From the NCBI GenBank assembly GCA_963664465.2, contig CAXXSU010000001.1, positions 62,001 to 126,000 of the forward strand: a DNA stretch of 64,000 nt, written 5' to 3'. The position numbers and the translations under genes are program-made. Positions 34,782 to 42,853 of the stretch are shown here, one piece after another (position 1 is the stretch's first letter; every line of letters begins with the position of its first letter). This stretch comes from CAVOAK01 sp963664465 (lineage in GTDB: Bacteria; Pseudomonadota; Alphaproteobacteria; UBA8366; CAVOAK01). Below the pieces are notes generated by a model, which worked only from the letters and a program-made list of their open reading frames with translations, ran no database searches and had not been told where the DNA came from.

Positions 34782-34876
34782 GGTGGACAATTCCTTTTGG
34801 AGTTCAAGTTATCCGGCCAATAGCAAGTGCCGGCATGTCGTGGCAACAGCGAAGTCGGGGCATGTTTGCCGTTTCC

Positions 34877-35131
34877 TCAGGTGTTGAGCAAAATTGCAAC
34901 GATCACGATCACGACCAAGAGGCACAAATTCATGAGGAACAACACACGAGCTCTGACGTAGCGCTCGGGCGTATCGGCATCCTCAACTTCTAACTCTTCG
35001 CCACCAGCTTCCTTCTGCCTGCGCGCTCGCTCGCGATCAGGTGCGGTGTACCATTTATTGAGAATGAGCAGCCCAAGGACCGCGAGCGCGATCAGCCAAC
35101 CATATTCGCTTAGAAATTCTGCGAACGTCAT
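34877..35131 (-). CDS. small two-helix membrane protein, hypothetical
   Basis: The 84-residue protein has one hydrophobic helix at each end (about 12-27 and 62-82) joined by a charged loop (RERARRQKEAGGEELEVEDAD). I recognise no family. It lies between MAPEG and pmbA on the same strand. The clear two-helix layout and ATG support a real gene; a role cannot be inferred. Confidence 0.6.
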   Translation of the reverse strand: MTFAEFLSEYGWLIALAVLGLLILNKWYTAPDRERARRQKEAGGEELEVEDADTPERYVRARVLFLMNLCLLVVIVIVAILLNT

Positions 35132-35212
35132 GAGTCTGCGCTGGCCATGAGCGCCCGGTCAACGTTGCCTGCCGGTAACAGGCGCCTCTGTAATCCTAAT
35201 CTGGCGTTATAT

Positions 35213-35626
35213 TTAGCTCGACATACCACCGGCGAAGAACAGGTAGATGGCGTAGAGACTAGCGAGCAAGATAACCAGCCAGGTTACGGTCTGGCCGACC
35301 AGACGGCCCATCGAACGCCCCGGGCTCGAGTAGACACCTTGGGCGTGCCAGGCGCGGGCAACGAAGAGACCGATACCGAGCACGTGGATCGCAAGTGAGG
35401 GCGCGCCAACGATTTCAATGACCGCCAGCAACACGAGGGCGAGAGCTGTGTATTCCGAATTGTTGCCATGGACCCGGATGACGCGCTGCATCTCGGCGTC
35501 GCCGCCGTCGCCGAAATCGATGTCGCGCTTGGCGCGGTTACGCGTAACATTGATCGAAAGCCACAAAGCAACGAGTCCATTGAGGCCCGCATAAAGTGCT
35601 GTTATCAGCGGTGCGGTAAGTTCCAT
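35213..35626 (-). CDS. MAPEG family membrane protein
   Basis: The 137-residue protein has four hydrophobic segments and the MAPEG pattern: ALYAGLNGLVALWLSINV, then RVHGNNSEYTALALVLLAVIE and ARAWHAQGVYS. MAPEG proteins include glutathione transferases and related membrane enzymes; the bacterial forms are mostly uncharacterised. It lies between ubiD and the small 34877-35131 gene, on the same strand as both. Confidence 0.88.
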   Translation of the reverse strand: MELTAPLITALYAGLNGLVALWLSINVTRNRAKRDIDFGDGGDAEMQRVIRVHGNNSEYTALALVLLAVIEIVGAPSLAIHVLGIGLFVARAWHAQGVYSSPGRSMGRLVGQTVTWLVILLASLYAIYLFFAGGMSS

Positions 35627-35720
35627 ATTCCCGGTCTCCCCACGTCAGGTATCTAGGATCGGCAAAGTCTACACGAATGTGCGCAGCGACATTGCGGATA
35701 TTTTGGCGGGAATTGTTGCC

Positions 35721-37229
35721 CTATTTCCAAATCGATTTGCCGGATCCCGGAAGCCCCAAATCCGACCACATGGTCGTCACTTTCGCGATGACCTCGTCGG
35801 ACATGCGAATTTCTCGACCCCATTCCCGGTTCGTCTCCGGCGGCCATTTGTTGGTCGCGTCGAGTCCGACTTTGGAACCAAGCCCTGACTGCGGGCTTGC
35901 AAAGTCGAGATAATCGATCGGCGTATTCTCGACAATTGTCAAATCGCGAGCGGGGTCCATACGCGTCGATATCGCCCACATAACTTCTGACCATGAGCGG
36001 GCGTCGATGTCATCGTCGACGACGATCACCCACTTCGTGTAGGTGAACTGTCGCAGATAGGACCAAATACCCATCATCACCCGCTTGGCGTGGCCCGGAT
36101 AAGCCTTGCGGATCGAGGCGACGGCAATGCGGTACGAACAGCCCTCCGGCGGCAGCCAGAAATCGACAATCTCCGGAAATTGCTGTTGAAGAAGAGGAAT
36201 GAACAGCTCGTTCAGCGCTTCGGCAAGGATGCTCGGCTCGTCAGGTGGGCGGCCGGTAAAGGTCGAGAGATAGATCGGCTCCTTCCGCATGGTTATGGCG
36301 CTGACGTGAAACACCGGAAACCGCTCGACCGCGTTGTAGTAGCCGGTGTGATCGCCGTATGGCCCCTCATCGCCATATTCGTCCAGTGATACATGGCCTT
36401 CGAGTACAATCTCGGCATGGGCCGGTACCTTCAGCGGTATCGTGCGGCAATCGACGAGCTCCATCCTCTGCGATCTAAGCAACCCGGCGAATTGGTATTC
36501 AGACAAAGTATCGGGCAGTGGCGCGACGGCCGCCAGAATGGTGCCAGGGTCGGCGCCGATGACGGCGGCGGCCGGAAACGGTTCGGTGCGTTCGGCCTTC
36601 CAGCGGGTGTGATGCTGAGCGCCGCCGCGATGCGCAAGCCAACGCATGAACGTTGTCTTCGGCCCGGTCACTTGCATGCGATAGATGCCAAGGTTGAAGT
36701 CGTCGGTGGATTCCGAACCGGGCCCGCGCGTCACGACCAAGGGCCAGGTGATGAGCGGCGCCGGCTCGCCAGGCCAGCAGGTTTGGATGGGGAACATCGA
36801 GAGGTCTATCGCCTCGCCTTCGAGCACAACCTGTTGGACCGGCGCGTCACGCACCGTACGTGGTTTCATTGCCATCGCAGATTTCAGAAGCGGCAGCATG
36901 CCGACGGCCTCGCGCCAGCCACCGGGCGGTTCCGGTTGGCGCAGCATCGCCAGGGATTCGCCGAACGCACGCAATTCGCCCGGCTCGCGCTCCATGCCCC
37001 AGGCGACGCGCTCAACGGTGCCAAACAAATTAGCGAGAACCGGAATATCGAAAGCCTTGCCATCGTCACCGACGACGTTTTCGAACAACACAGCCGGTCC
37101 ACGCTCGGCCAGGAGCCGCGTCTGGATTTCCGTGATTTCGAGATTCGCCGAAACCGGTGCCGATACACGGACCAGCCGACCCTCCGCTTCAAGGCGGGCG
37201 ACGAATTCGCGAAGCGATGTATAGGACAT
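35721..37229 (-). CDS. ubiD: UbiD family decarboxylase
   Basis: UbiD removes the carboxyl group from 4-hydroxy-3-polyprenylbenzoate in ubiquinone synthesis, using prenylated FMN made by UbiX (not seen here). The 502-residue protein has YTSLREFVARLEAEGRLVRV, LPLLKSAMAMKPRTV, the substrate region AVVIGADP-like AAAVIGADPGTILAAVAPLP, DEYGDEGPYGDHTGYYN, and the late NEWGREIRMS-like REWGREIRMSDEV. The start at 37229 (MSYTSLREF) is where the family normally begins. ubiA, two steps earlier in the pathway, is at 39.2 kb. Confidence 0.94.
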   Translation of the reverse strand: MSYTSLREFVARLEAEGRLVRVSAPVSANLEITEIQTRLLAERGPAVLFENVVGDDGKAFDIPVLANLFGTVERVAWGMEREPGELRAFGESLAMLRQPEPPGGWREAVGMLPLLKSAMAMKPRTVRDAPVQQVVLEGEAIDLSMFPIQTCWPGEPAPLITWPLVVTRGPGSESTDDFNLGIYRMQVTGPKTTFMRWLAHRGGAQHHTRWKAERTEPFPAAAVIGADPGTILAAVAPLPDTLSEYQFAGLLRSQRMELVDCRTIPLKVPAHAEIVLEGHVSLDEYGDEGPYGDHTGYYNAVERFPVFHVSAITMRKEPIYLSTFTGRPPDEPSILAEALNELFIPLLQQQFPEIVDFWLPPEGCSYRIAVASIRKAYPGHAKRVMMGIWSYLRQFTYTKWVIVVDDDIDARSWSEVMWAISTRMDPARDLTIVENTPIDYLDFASPQSGLGSKVGLDATNKWPPETNREWGREIRMSDEVIAKVTTMWSDLGLPGSGKSIWK

Positions 37230-37405
37230 GGCCGGTTTCGCTACAGTGACCTTGCAATCGATTGCTGCGATACAGCCTCTATCGTGAAGCCTGGTCAAGT
37301 GCATCGGCGGTCGGGTCAACTTTCTGCGTGACCAGCCCTGTGCTAAACAAATTCACCCAACGTAGTGCGAAACAGGAATGAGCTCGCACTCGCTCCCCAT
37401 AGGGA

Positions 37406-37789
37406 ATGATTCAAGTGGCGCAACATTTTTGGGTAATTGGTGGCGAGTATACCGATACGACGTTCAGCAAGATCGTTGACGGTGGCTCGGAACATCGACT
37501 CGGACCCTTCGATGCTTACGAGGAAGCAAGGGCGGTCTGGCGCGCCAAGGCGATGGAAACCATTGACGACGCGCACGCCCGTTATCGCATCGAAGAAGAG
37601 GATTCCAGTGCGTTCTGGGTCGTCGGTGGCGCGTATACCGGCACCGATTTCAAGACCATTGTCGGCGGCGGCGAGGAAGAGCGTTACGGACCATTCGCCG
37701 ACTACGACCAAGCAAAGGCGGCATGGCGCGCCAAGGCGATGGATACCATCGACGACGCGCATGTCCGCTACCGTGTCGAAAAACTCTAA
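37406..37789 (+). CDS. DUF4170 protein with the domain duplicated
   Basis: The 127-residue protein consists of two copies of the DUF4170 domain: residues about 8-64 (FWVIGGEYTDTTFSKIVDGG to DAHARYRIEE) and 70-127 (FWVVGGAYTGTDFKTIVGGG to DAHVRYRVEK). The coding DNA of the repeats is also very alike, 186 bp apart, notably around GGCGCGCCAAGGCGATGG. DUF4170 proteins are normally single-domain, about 70-80 residues, and of unknown function. The ATG at 37406 has its AGGGA too close; a GTG at 37415 (VAQHFWV) fits that site better. Confidence 0.85.
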   Translation: MIQVAQHFWVIGGEYTDTTFSKIVDGGSEHRLGPFDAYEEARAVWRAKAMETIDDAHARYRIEEEDSSAFWVVGGAYTGTDFKTIVGGGEEERYGPFADYDQAKAAWRAKAMDTIDDAHVRYRVEKL

Positions 37790-38510
37790 ATTGGATTGCG
37801 AACGTGGCGGGCAGCTTGAGCGGGCCCGCGACTATCCGTACGCGTTTCCGATGCACTCCTACACGTATCGCGATGGCTGTGCCTCAACCTTCGAGCCGAT
37901 GCTCGATCAGGGTCGAACGCCGGTGCTTGCCTTCGGCTCGAATCAGTCGCCCCTGCGGCTGCGGCAAAAATATGGGCATGACGCGGATACGGTCATTCCC
38001 GTGCAGCACGCGCACCTCAAGGGATTCGACGTGGTTTATACGGCACGGATTGCCAGCTACGGCGCTGTGCCGGCAATGCTTCAGGCGCAAGCCGGTGCCG
38101 AGGTCTCACTGGCAGTAACCTGGCTTAACGATCGTCAGCTTGCCGTCATGCACGAAAGCGAAGGCGTCGGCGTGAACTACGATTTTGCGCTGTTGGAGGA
38201 TGTAGAAATTTCGCTCGACCGGGGTGACCGACTTGATGATGTCTACGTTTACGCGAGCCGCCACGGTCACTTTGTTCATGATGAGGATGCGGTGGCGCTG
38301 GCCGCCGTAGTTGCCAAGGGCCGAAACTGGCCGGAGCGCACGACCGGGGAGATGCTGGTTTTAGCACGTGATCGTGTAAGCCCCGCTGCACAGATTGACG
38401 ATTTCATATTGCGGTTGGTTGGCGACGAGGGATTTCGTCGAGCTTGCACCGAGGCGCTCGGCTACGACGCCGTGCCCTTTTCCCACTCGTACCGAACAAT
38501 CGAGGTCTAG
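37773..38510 (+). CDS. hypothetical protein with gamma-glutamylcyclotransferase-like features
   Basis: The protein has VLAFGSNQSPLRLRQKYG, which resembles the YGSNL loop of gamma-glutamylcyclotransferase-fold proteins, then HLKGFDVVYTARIASYGAV, and a later AVMHESEGVGVNYDF, where a glutamate in the EG pair could serve as the general acid/base. This is a weak family inference. The start is uncertain: GTG 37773 (used here, includes RDYPYAFPMHSYTYRDG) or ATG 37851. It follows the DUF4170 gene and converges with the methyltransferase, with four bases between stops. Confidence 0.65.
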   Translation: MSKNSKLDCERGGQLERARDYPYAFPMHSYTYRDGCASTFEPMLDQGRTPVLAFGSNQSPLRLRQKYGHDADTVIPVQHAHLKGFDVVYTARIASYGAVPAMLQAQAGAEVSLAVTWLNDRQLAVMHESEGVGVNYDFALLEDVEISLDRGDRLDDVYVYASRHGHFVHDEDAVALAAVVAKGRNWPERTTGEMLVLARDRVSPAAQIDDFILRLVGDEGFRRACTEALGYDAVPFSHSYRTIEV

Positions 38511-38514
38511 CGGT

Positions 38515-39183
38515 CTAGGCTTTGGCGTCACGTTCAACGCGCCAAACCGTTGCGGTCCGACCGACCCGGCTCTCCAGTGCTGCGCTAACTGCGACTTCAT
38601 ATTTAGCGCATGGCGCAAGTCCGCCTGCTGGCAGGTAGTCGCGCCCTGGATCACCTAGCAGGACGACCGCGCCGCGGCCGGATAGCGTACGCAGCCAACT
38701 CACCGATTTCTCCGCAAACGGTCGCTCGTAACAGATATCGCCCGCGAGAATGACATCCCAACCGTCATCCTCCCCTATCAGGTCGTCGATAGACACGGCG
38801 AGCTCCACACCGTTCAGTTCGGCGTTGAGAGAGAGGGCGGTGGCGGACAACCCATCAATGTCCGCCGCGGTGACGCGCGCCGCGCCAGCCCGGGCCGCAG
38901 CAATCGCCGCGACCCCGCTGCCGGCCGCGAAATCCAGGACGTGCTTCGCTCGCACCAACTCCGGATGGTCGAGGACATAGCGCGCAAGCGCTTGTCCGCC
39001 GGACCAGGCGAGGGCCCAAAAAGGAGGTGGCTGCAGCAGATCGTCGAGTTCAGTCATCGTCGCGTCCCAGAGCGGCGCCAGTTCCTCGACCAAATGGAGC
39101 TGAATGTCCGGCACCAGCGGCGGCGAGTCGGGCCGCGTATGTTTGACGACGAAGGACCGGTACCCAGCTGCGTTATCGGTCAT
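38515..39183 (-). CDS. protein lysine methyltransferase, EtfB/METTL20-like
   Basis: The 222-residue protein is a seven-strand SAM methyltransferase: PPPFWALAWSGGQALARYVL, then motif I VLDFAAGSGVAAIAAARAG, TAADIDGLSATALSLNAELN, and the post-motif WDVILAGDICYERPF. This set matches the family that methylates lysines on the electron-transfer flavoprotein beta subunit, known from mitochondria and Agrobacterium. Some members are annotated as nicotinamide N-methyltransferase-like. It lies right after ubiA on the same strand. The substrate is inferred. Confidence 0.85.
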   Translation of the reverse strand: MTDNAAGYRSFVVKHTRPDSPPLVPDIQLHLVEELAPLWDATMTELDDLLQPPPFWALAWSGGQALARYVLDHPELVRAKHVLDFAAGSGVAAIAAARAGAARVTAADIDGLSATALSLNAELNGVELAVSIDDLIGEDDGWDVILAGDICYERPFAEKSVSWLRTLSGRGAVVLLGDPGRDYLPAGGLAPCAKYEVAVSAALESRVGRTATVWRVERDAKA

Positions 39184-39192
39184 GTCGACGGT

Positions 39193-40119
39193 TCAAGCCA
39201 AGACGAGGCCTGCGAATACCACCAGCCCGACCCATCTGTTCAAACGAAATTTAGCCAGACAATCGCGCGCATCATCGAGATCCACATATATGATCTGCCA
39301 GATGAAACCGATTGCAACCATGACAAGGGCTGTCGTGTAGACCCACGAAAACCCAAATGCGAGTCCGATAACCGCCAGCAGCGCCACCGAACTGGCGTAG
39401 AAGAGCCATAGATAGGTCTTGGTCCGATCTCCGAGCTTGAGCGCCGACGACTTGATGCCGACCAGCGCATCGTCCTCCTTGTCCTGATGCGCATAAATGG
39501 TGTCGTAGCCAAGCGTCCACGCTATTCCAGCCGCGTAGAGCGTGATCGCCGGCCATCCGAGTTGGCCGTTGACTGCCGTCCAGCCGACCAGCGCGCCCCA
39601 GTTGAAGGTGAGCCCAAGAAACGCCTGCGGCCAGTACGTCACGCGCTTCATGAACGGATAAGTGAAAACGAGGACCAATGCCGCTGCGCCGAGCGCCACC
39701 GTATAGGTGTTGAACTGCAACAACACAGCGACGCCCAGCAGGAGTTGAAAGATGAGAAATGCAGTGGCGGCGCGAACGGAGATCAAGCCCGACGCCAGAG
39801 GCCGATTTGCGGTTCGTGCAATCCGCGCGTCGTAGTCTCGATCGACAATGTCGTTCCAAGTGCACCCCGCACCCCGCATCACCAGGCTACCGACAGCGAA
39901 AAGTACCAGTAGCCAAATATCGGGCCATTGTTGATCGCTACGTGTCCCGCTCGCCAATGCCACGCCCCACCAGCACGGCAACATCAAAAGCCAGGTCCCG
40001 ATTGGCCGGTCGAGGCGGGCAAGTTGGCAATAGGGCCGGAACGGCAAGGGCACGAACCTGTCGATCCAGCCGCCGCTCGCGATGTCGCTTGCCGTTTCCG
40101 TTTCGTGTGCAGTGGTCAT
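39193..40119 (-). CDS. ubiA: 4-hydroxybenzoate polyprenyltransferase
   Basis: UbiA attaches the isoprenoid tail to 4-hydroxybenzoate in the inner membrane, starting the ubiquinone ring pathway. The 308-residue protein has about eight membrane helices and both Asp-rich motifs: NDIVDRDYDARI (first, binding Mg-diphosphate) and DTIYAHQDKEDD (second). RLDRPIGTWLLMLPCWWG begins the fold. It pairs functionally with ubiD at 35.7 kb. Confidence 0.96.
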   Translation of the reverse strand: MTTAHETETASDIASGGWIDRFVPLPFRPYCQLARLDRPIGTWLLMLPCWWGVALASGTRSDQQWPDIWLLVLFAVGSLVMRGAGCTWNDIVDRDYDARIARTANRPLASGLISVRAATAFLIFQLLLGVAVLLQFNTYTVALGAAALVLVFTYPFMKRVTYWPQAFLGLTFNWGALVGWTAVNGQLGWPAITLYAAGIAWTLGYDTIYAHQDKEDDALVGIKSSALKLGDRTKTYLWLFYASSVALLAVIGLAFGFSWVYTTALVMVAIGFIWQIIYVDLDDARDCLAKFRLNRWVGLVVFAGLVLA

Positions 40120-40236
40120 CGGGGTAATCTTTGCGCTAGTTGGCCGCTACACTCAAGTCGGGAAGCCAGGACGCCTACAGGCAGATTGGCGGACGGTGAC
40201 CGGTCGCAAACGCGAATGATCTAGCGTCGGGGATGT

Positions 40237-40992
40237 ATGAACGAACGGCCACGCGCACGACTTTATGTCGAGCATGACCTTGCCGAGGGCGTTGACGTGG
40301 GTATTGGGCCTGCACAGGCACACTACCTCAAAAACGTGTTGCGTCTTGGTGGCGGAGACGCCGTGGCGCTCTTCAACGGGCGGGACGGGGAATGGCTTGC
40401 GAGGGTCGAAGAATTGGCAAAGGGAAGCGGCTCGCTAACGGCGACCCAATGCCGGCGGCCGCAATCCTCCGAAGGCGATGTCTGGCTGCTCTTTGCGCCG
40501 CCAAAACGGGCGCGACTCGACTTTCTGGTACAGAAAGCAAGCGAACTGGGCGCAGCCGCAATACTGCCGGTCAAGACGCGGCATACGACCGTTACACGTC
40601 TCAACTTGGATCGACTACGGGCCAACGTCGTGGAAGCGGCGGAACAATGCGAGCGGCTGACCCTGCCGCGCGTGGAGGCGATGCGTGCGCTCGACGATGT
40701 GCTCGACGATTGGCCCAGAGAACGTCAGCTTCTGCTCTGTGCCGAGGCCGGCCCGGCCACGCCGATCGCGGAATTACTTGCCGACGCGAATTCGACCACT
40801 CCGTGGGCCGTGCTTACAGGGCCAGAAGGCGGGTTCGCCAAGTCCGAGCTTGACCAGCTTTCCAAACTGCCGTTTGTTAGCGCCGCCAGCTTGGGGCCAC
40901 GACTCTTGAGGGCTGACACAGCAGCAATTGCCGCGCTTTCGTGTTGGCAAGCGATGGTGGGGGACTGGCATCAACGTCCGCCGGCCCGTTAG
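40237..40992 (+). CDS. rsmE: 16S rRNA (uracil1498-N3)-methyltransferase
   Basis: RsmE is a SPOUT-class methyltransferase acting on U1498 in the small subunit. The 251-residue protein begins with a PUA-like domain (RARLYVEHDL, HYLKNVLRLGGGDAVALFNG) and ends with the knot region LTGPEGGFAKSELDQL and LGPRLLRADTA. It lies 28 bp before gshA, an order found in many alphaproteobacteria. Confidence 0.95.
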   Translation: MNERPRARLYVEHDLAEGVDVGIGPAQAHYLKNVLRLGGGDAVALFNGRDGEWLARVEELAKGSGSLTATQCRRPQSSEGDVWLLFAPPKRARLDFLVQKASELGAAAILPVKTRHTTVTRLNLDRLRANVVEAAEQCERLTLPRVEAMRALDDVLDDWPRERQLLLCAEAGPATPIAELLADANSTTPWAVLTGPEGGFAKSELDQLSKLPFVSAASLGPRLLRADTAAIAALSCWQAMVGDWHQRPPAR

Positions 40993-41020
40993 TCGAATTC
41001 CAAACTGGGATCGTACCCAT

Positions 41021-42400
41021 ATGTCCGTATCAATCGATAAAGTCGATTCCGCTAGTGCAGCGCCGATTACCGACAAGGCACAGCTGGTCGAATATTTGGC
41101 GCAAGGCGACAAGCCGAAGAGCGCATGGCGAATCGGTACCGAGCACGAGAAATTTGCGTTTCGGCTAGACGACTTCAGACCGTTGCCCTACGACGGCGAT
41201 ATCAGTATTCGTGCGATCCTTGAAGGCCTTCAGCGATTTGGCTGGGAGCCGATCATCGAGGGCGGCAACACCATAGCTTTGATTAGCGACGCTGGTAGTT
41301 CAATTACGCTCGAGCCAGGTGGGCAGTTCGAACTCTCGGGCGCTCCTCTGGAGACCATCCATCAAACCTGTGACGAGGTTCACCAACATCTAGACCAGGT
41401 CAAGGAGGTCTGCCAGGAGATCGGTGCCGGTATGGTCGGTATAGGTTTTAACCCGAAATGGCGCTATGAGGATATGCCGTGGATGCCCAAGGGGCGGTAT
41501 CGCATCATGCGCGACTATATGCCGACGCGCGGCTCCTTGGGTCCCGATATGATGGTGCGGACCTGTACGGTTCAGGTCAATCTCGACTACGAAAATGAAG
41601 CCGATATGATAAAAAAATTCCGTGTCGGCTTGGCGCTTCAGCCGGTCGCTACGGCGTTATTTGCCAACTCGCCGTTTACCGAGGGCAAGCCCAACGGTTT
41701 CATGAGCTATCGCAGCCGCATGTGGACGGACACGGATCCAGATCGCTGCGGCATGCTGCCGTTCGTATTTGAGGACGGCTTCGGATTTGAACGCTGGGTC
41801 GATTATCTGCTCGACGTTCCAATGTATTTTATTCACCGGGGCGACGCTTACATTGACGTGAGCGGCCTCTCGTTTCGCGACTTCATGGCCGGTGATTTGC
41901 CGGGCCACAAAGGCGAACTTCCGCAATTGCACGACTGGGTCGATCATATGACGACCGCCTTCCCAGAAGTTCGTCTCAAGCAGTATTTGGAGATGCGCGG
42001 TGCCGACGGTGGACCCTGGCGCCGGCTGTGCGCCTTGCCCGCGTTATGGGTAGGTTTGCTTTACGATGGAGCCGCGCTCGACGCGGCTTGGGATCTGTGC
42101 CGCGACTGGAGCGAAGAGGAGCGCGAAAACTTGCGTGAGCAAGTGCCTCGCACTGCGCTCAAGACACCGTTCCGCGATGGCACGGTTCGCGATCTGGCAA
42201 TGCGAATGATCGAGATTGCCCGAGAGGGCCTGCGTAAGAGAGCGGTGACGGATAGCTTTGGCGAGGATGAATGCCACTTCCTGTCGGCGCTCGAAGTGAT
42301 CGCGGAGTCGGGCGACTGTCCGGCGGAAACGAAGCTCAAGGCCTTTCACGAGCGTTGGGACGAAAACGTAGATGAGCTATATTCCGAATACGCGTACTAA
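41021..42400 (+). CDS. gshA: glutamate-cysteine ligase (plant/alphaproteobacterial class)
   Basis: GshA joins glutamate and cysteine with ATP, the first step of glutathione synthesis. The 459-residue protein has SAWRIGTEHEKFAF at the start of the fold, EGGNTIALISDAGSSITLEP, GQFELSGAPLETIHQTC, and TCTVQVNLDYENEADMIKKF. This is the class shared by plants and alphaproteobacteria, not the gamma-proteobacterial type. I use the ATG at 41021; the in-frame upstream region lies inside rsmE. Together with ggt at 26 kb it shows that glutathione is made and turned over. Confidence 0.95.
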   Translation: MSVSIDKVDSASAAPITDKAQLVEYLAQGDKPKSAWRIGTEHEKFAFRLDDFRPLPYDGDISIRAILEGLQRFGWEPIIEGGNTIALISDAGSSITLEPGGQFELSGAPLETIHQTCDEVHQHLDQVKEVCQEIGAGMVGIGFNPKWRYEDMPWMPKGRYRIMRDYMPTRGSLGPDMMVRTCTVQVNLDYENEADMIKKFRVGLALQPVATALFANSPFTEGKPNGFMSYRSRMWTDTDPDRCGMLPFVFEDGFGFERWVDYLLDVPMYFIHRGDAYIDVSGLSFRDFMAGDLPGHKGELPQLHDWVDHMTTAFPEVRLKQYLEMRGADGGPWRRLCALPALWVGLLYDGAALDAAWDLCRDWSEEERENLREQVPRTALKTPFRDGTVRDLAMRMIEIAREGLRKRAVTDSFGEDECHFLSALEVIAESGDCPAETKLKAFHERWDENVDELYSEYAY

Positions 42401-42430
42401 GGCTGGTGGAATGGCAACACGTCGGCGCGG

Positions 42431-42841
42431 CTATTCGACGGAATACTCAGCTCCAGTGACAGTTAGCGTTCGCTTAACCGTTACCGGTTGACCCGCATCG
42501 TCGACGCCGCTGTATTCGATGGTGATAACGTCAGTCGGCAGCAACGTCGCGACATAGTGTCCGGCTTGAATGAGTGACGAGTTGGGCTCGATTCGGTATT
42601 TGACCTCTGCTTCCTCGCAGCGTTCCTCGACGCAAACCACGCCCCGGCTTAAGGTAACGCCAATCCCTGCCGTTTCGACGAACCGGCGCGCATGGTGGTA
42701 GGTATTCCGGCCGTCGTCACGCAGCTCATAAACCATCTCGTCCAATTCAAGCGCCAGCGCCGCGCGCACGTCGGGTGCGTCGTCGCACGCCGAGAGCATG
42801 GTCGCTAGAAGGCCGAGAACGATGTGGCGCGTAGTCGGCAA
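42431..42841 (-). CDS. hypothetical lipoprotein
   Basis: The 136-residue protein has a lipobox, LSAC with Cys19, after a short hydrophobic stretch, followed by DD, which suits a protein kept in the inner membrane. The mature part is mostly beta-type with a Cys pair (VVCVEERCEE) and no known motif. It is 12 bp after the tldD stop, on the same strand, and converges with gshA. I cannot name a function. Confidence 0.68.
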   Translation of the reverse strand: MPTTRHIVLGLLATMLSACDDAPDVRAALALELDEMVYELRDDGRNTYHHARRFVETAGIGVTLSRGVVCVEERCEEAEVKYRIEPNSSLIQAGHYVATLLPTDVITIEYSGVDDAGQPVTVKRTLTVTGAEYSVE

Positions 42842-42853
42842 ATACCGGACCGT

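Noticed and set aside
36393..37331. 312-codon open frame on the plus strand
   Set aside because: It is antisense to ubiD, which is unmistakable on the other strand.
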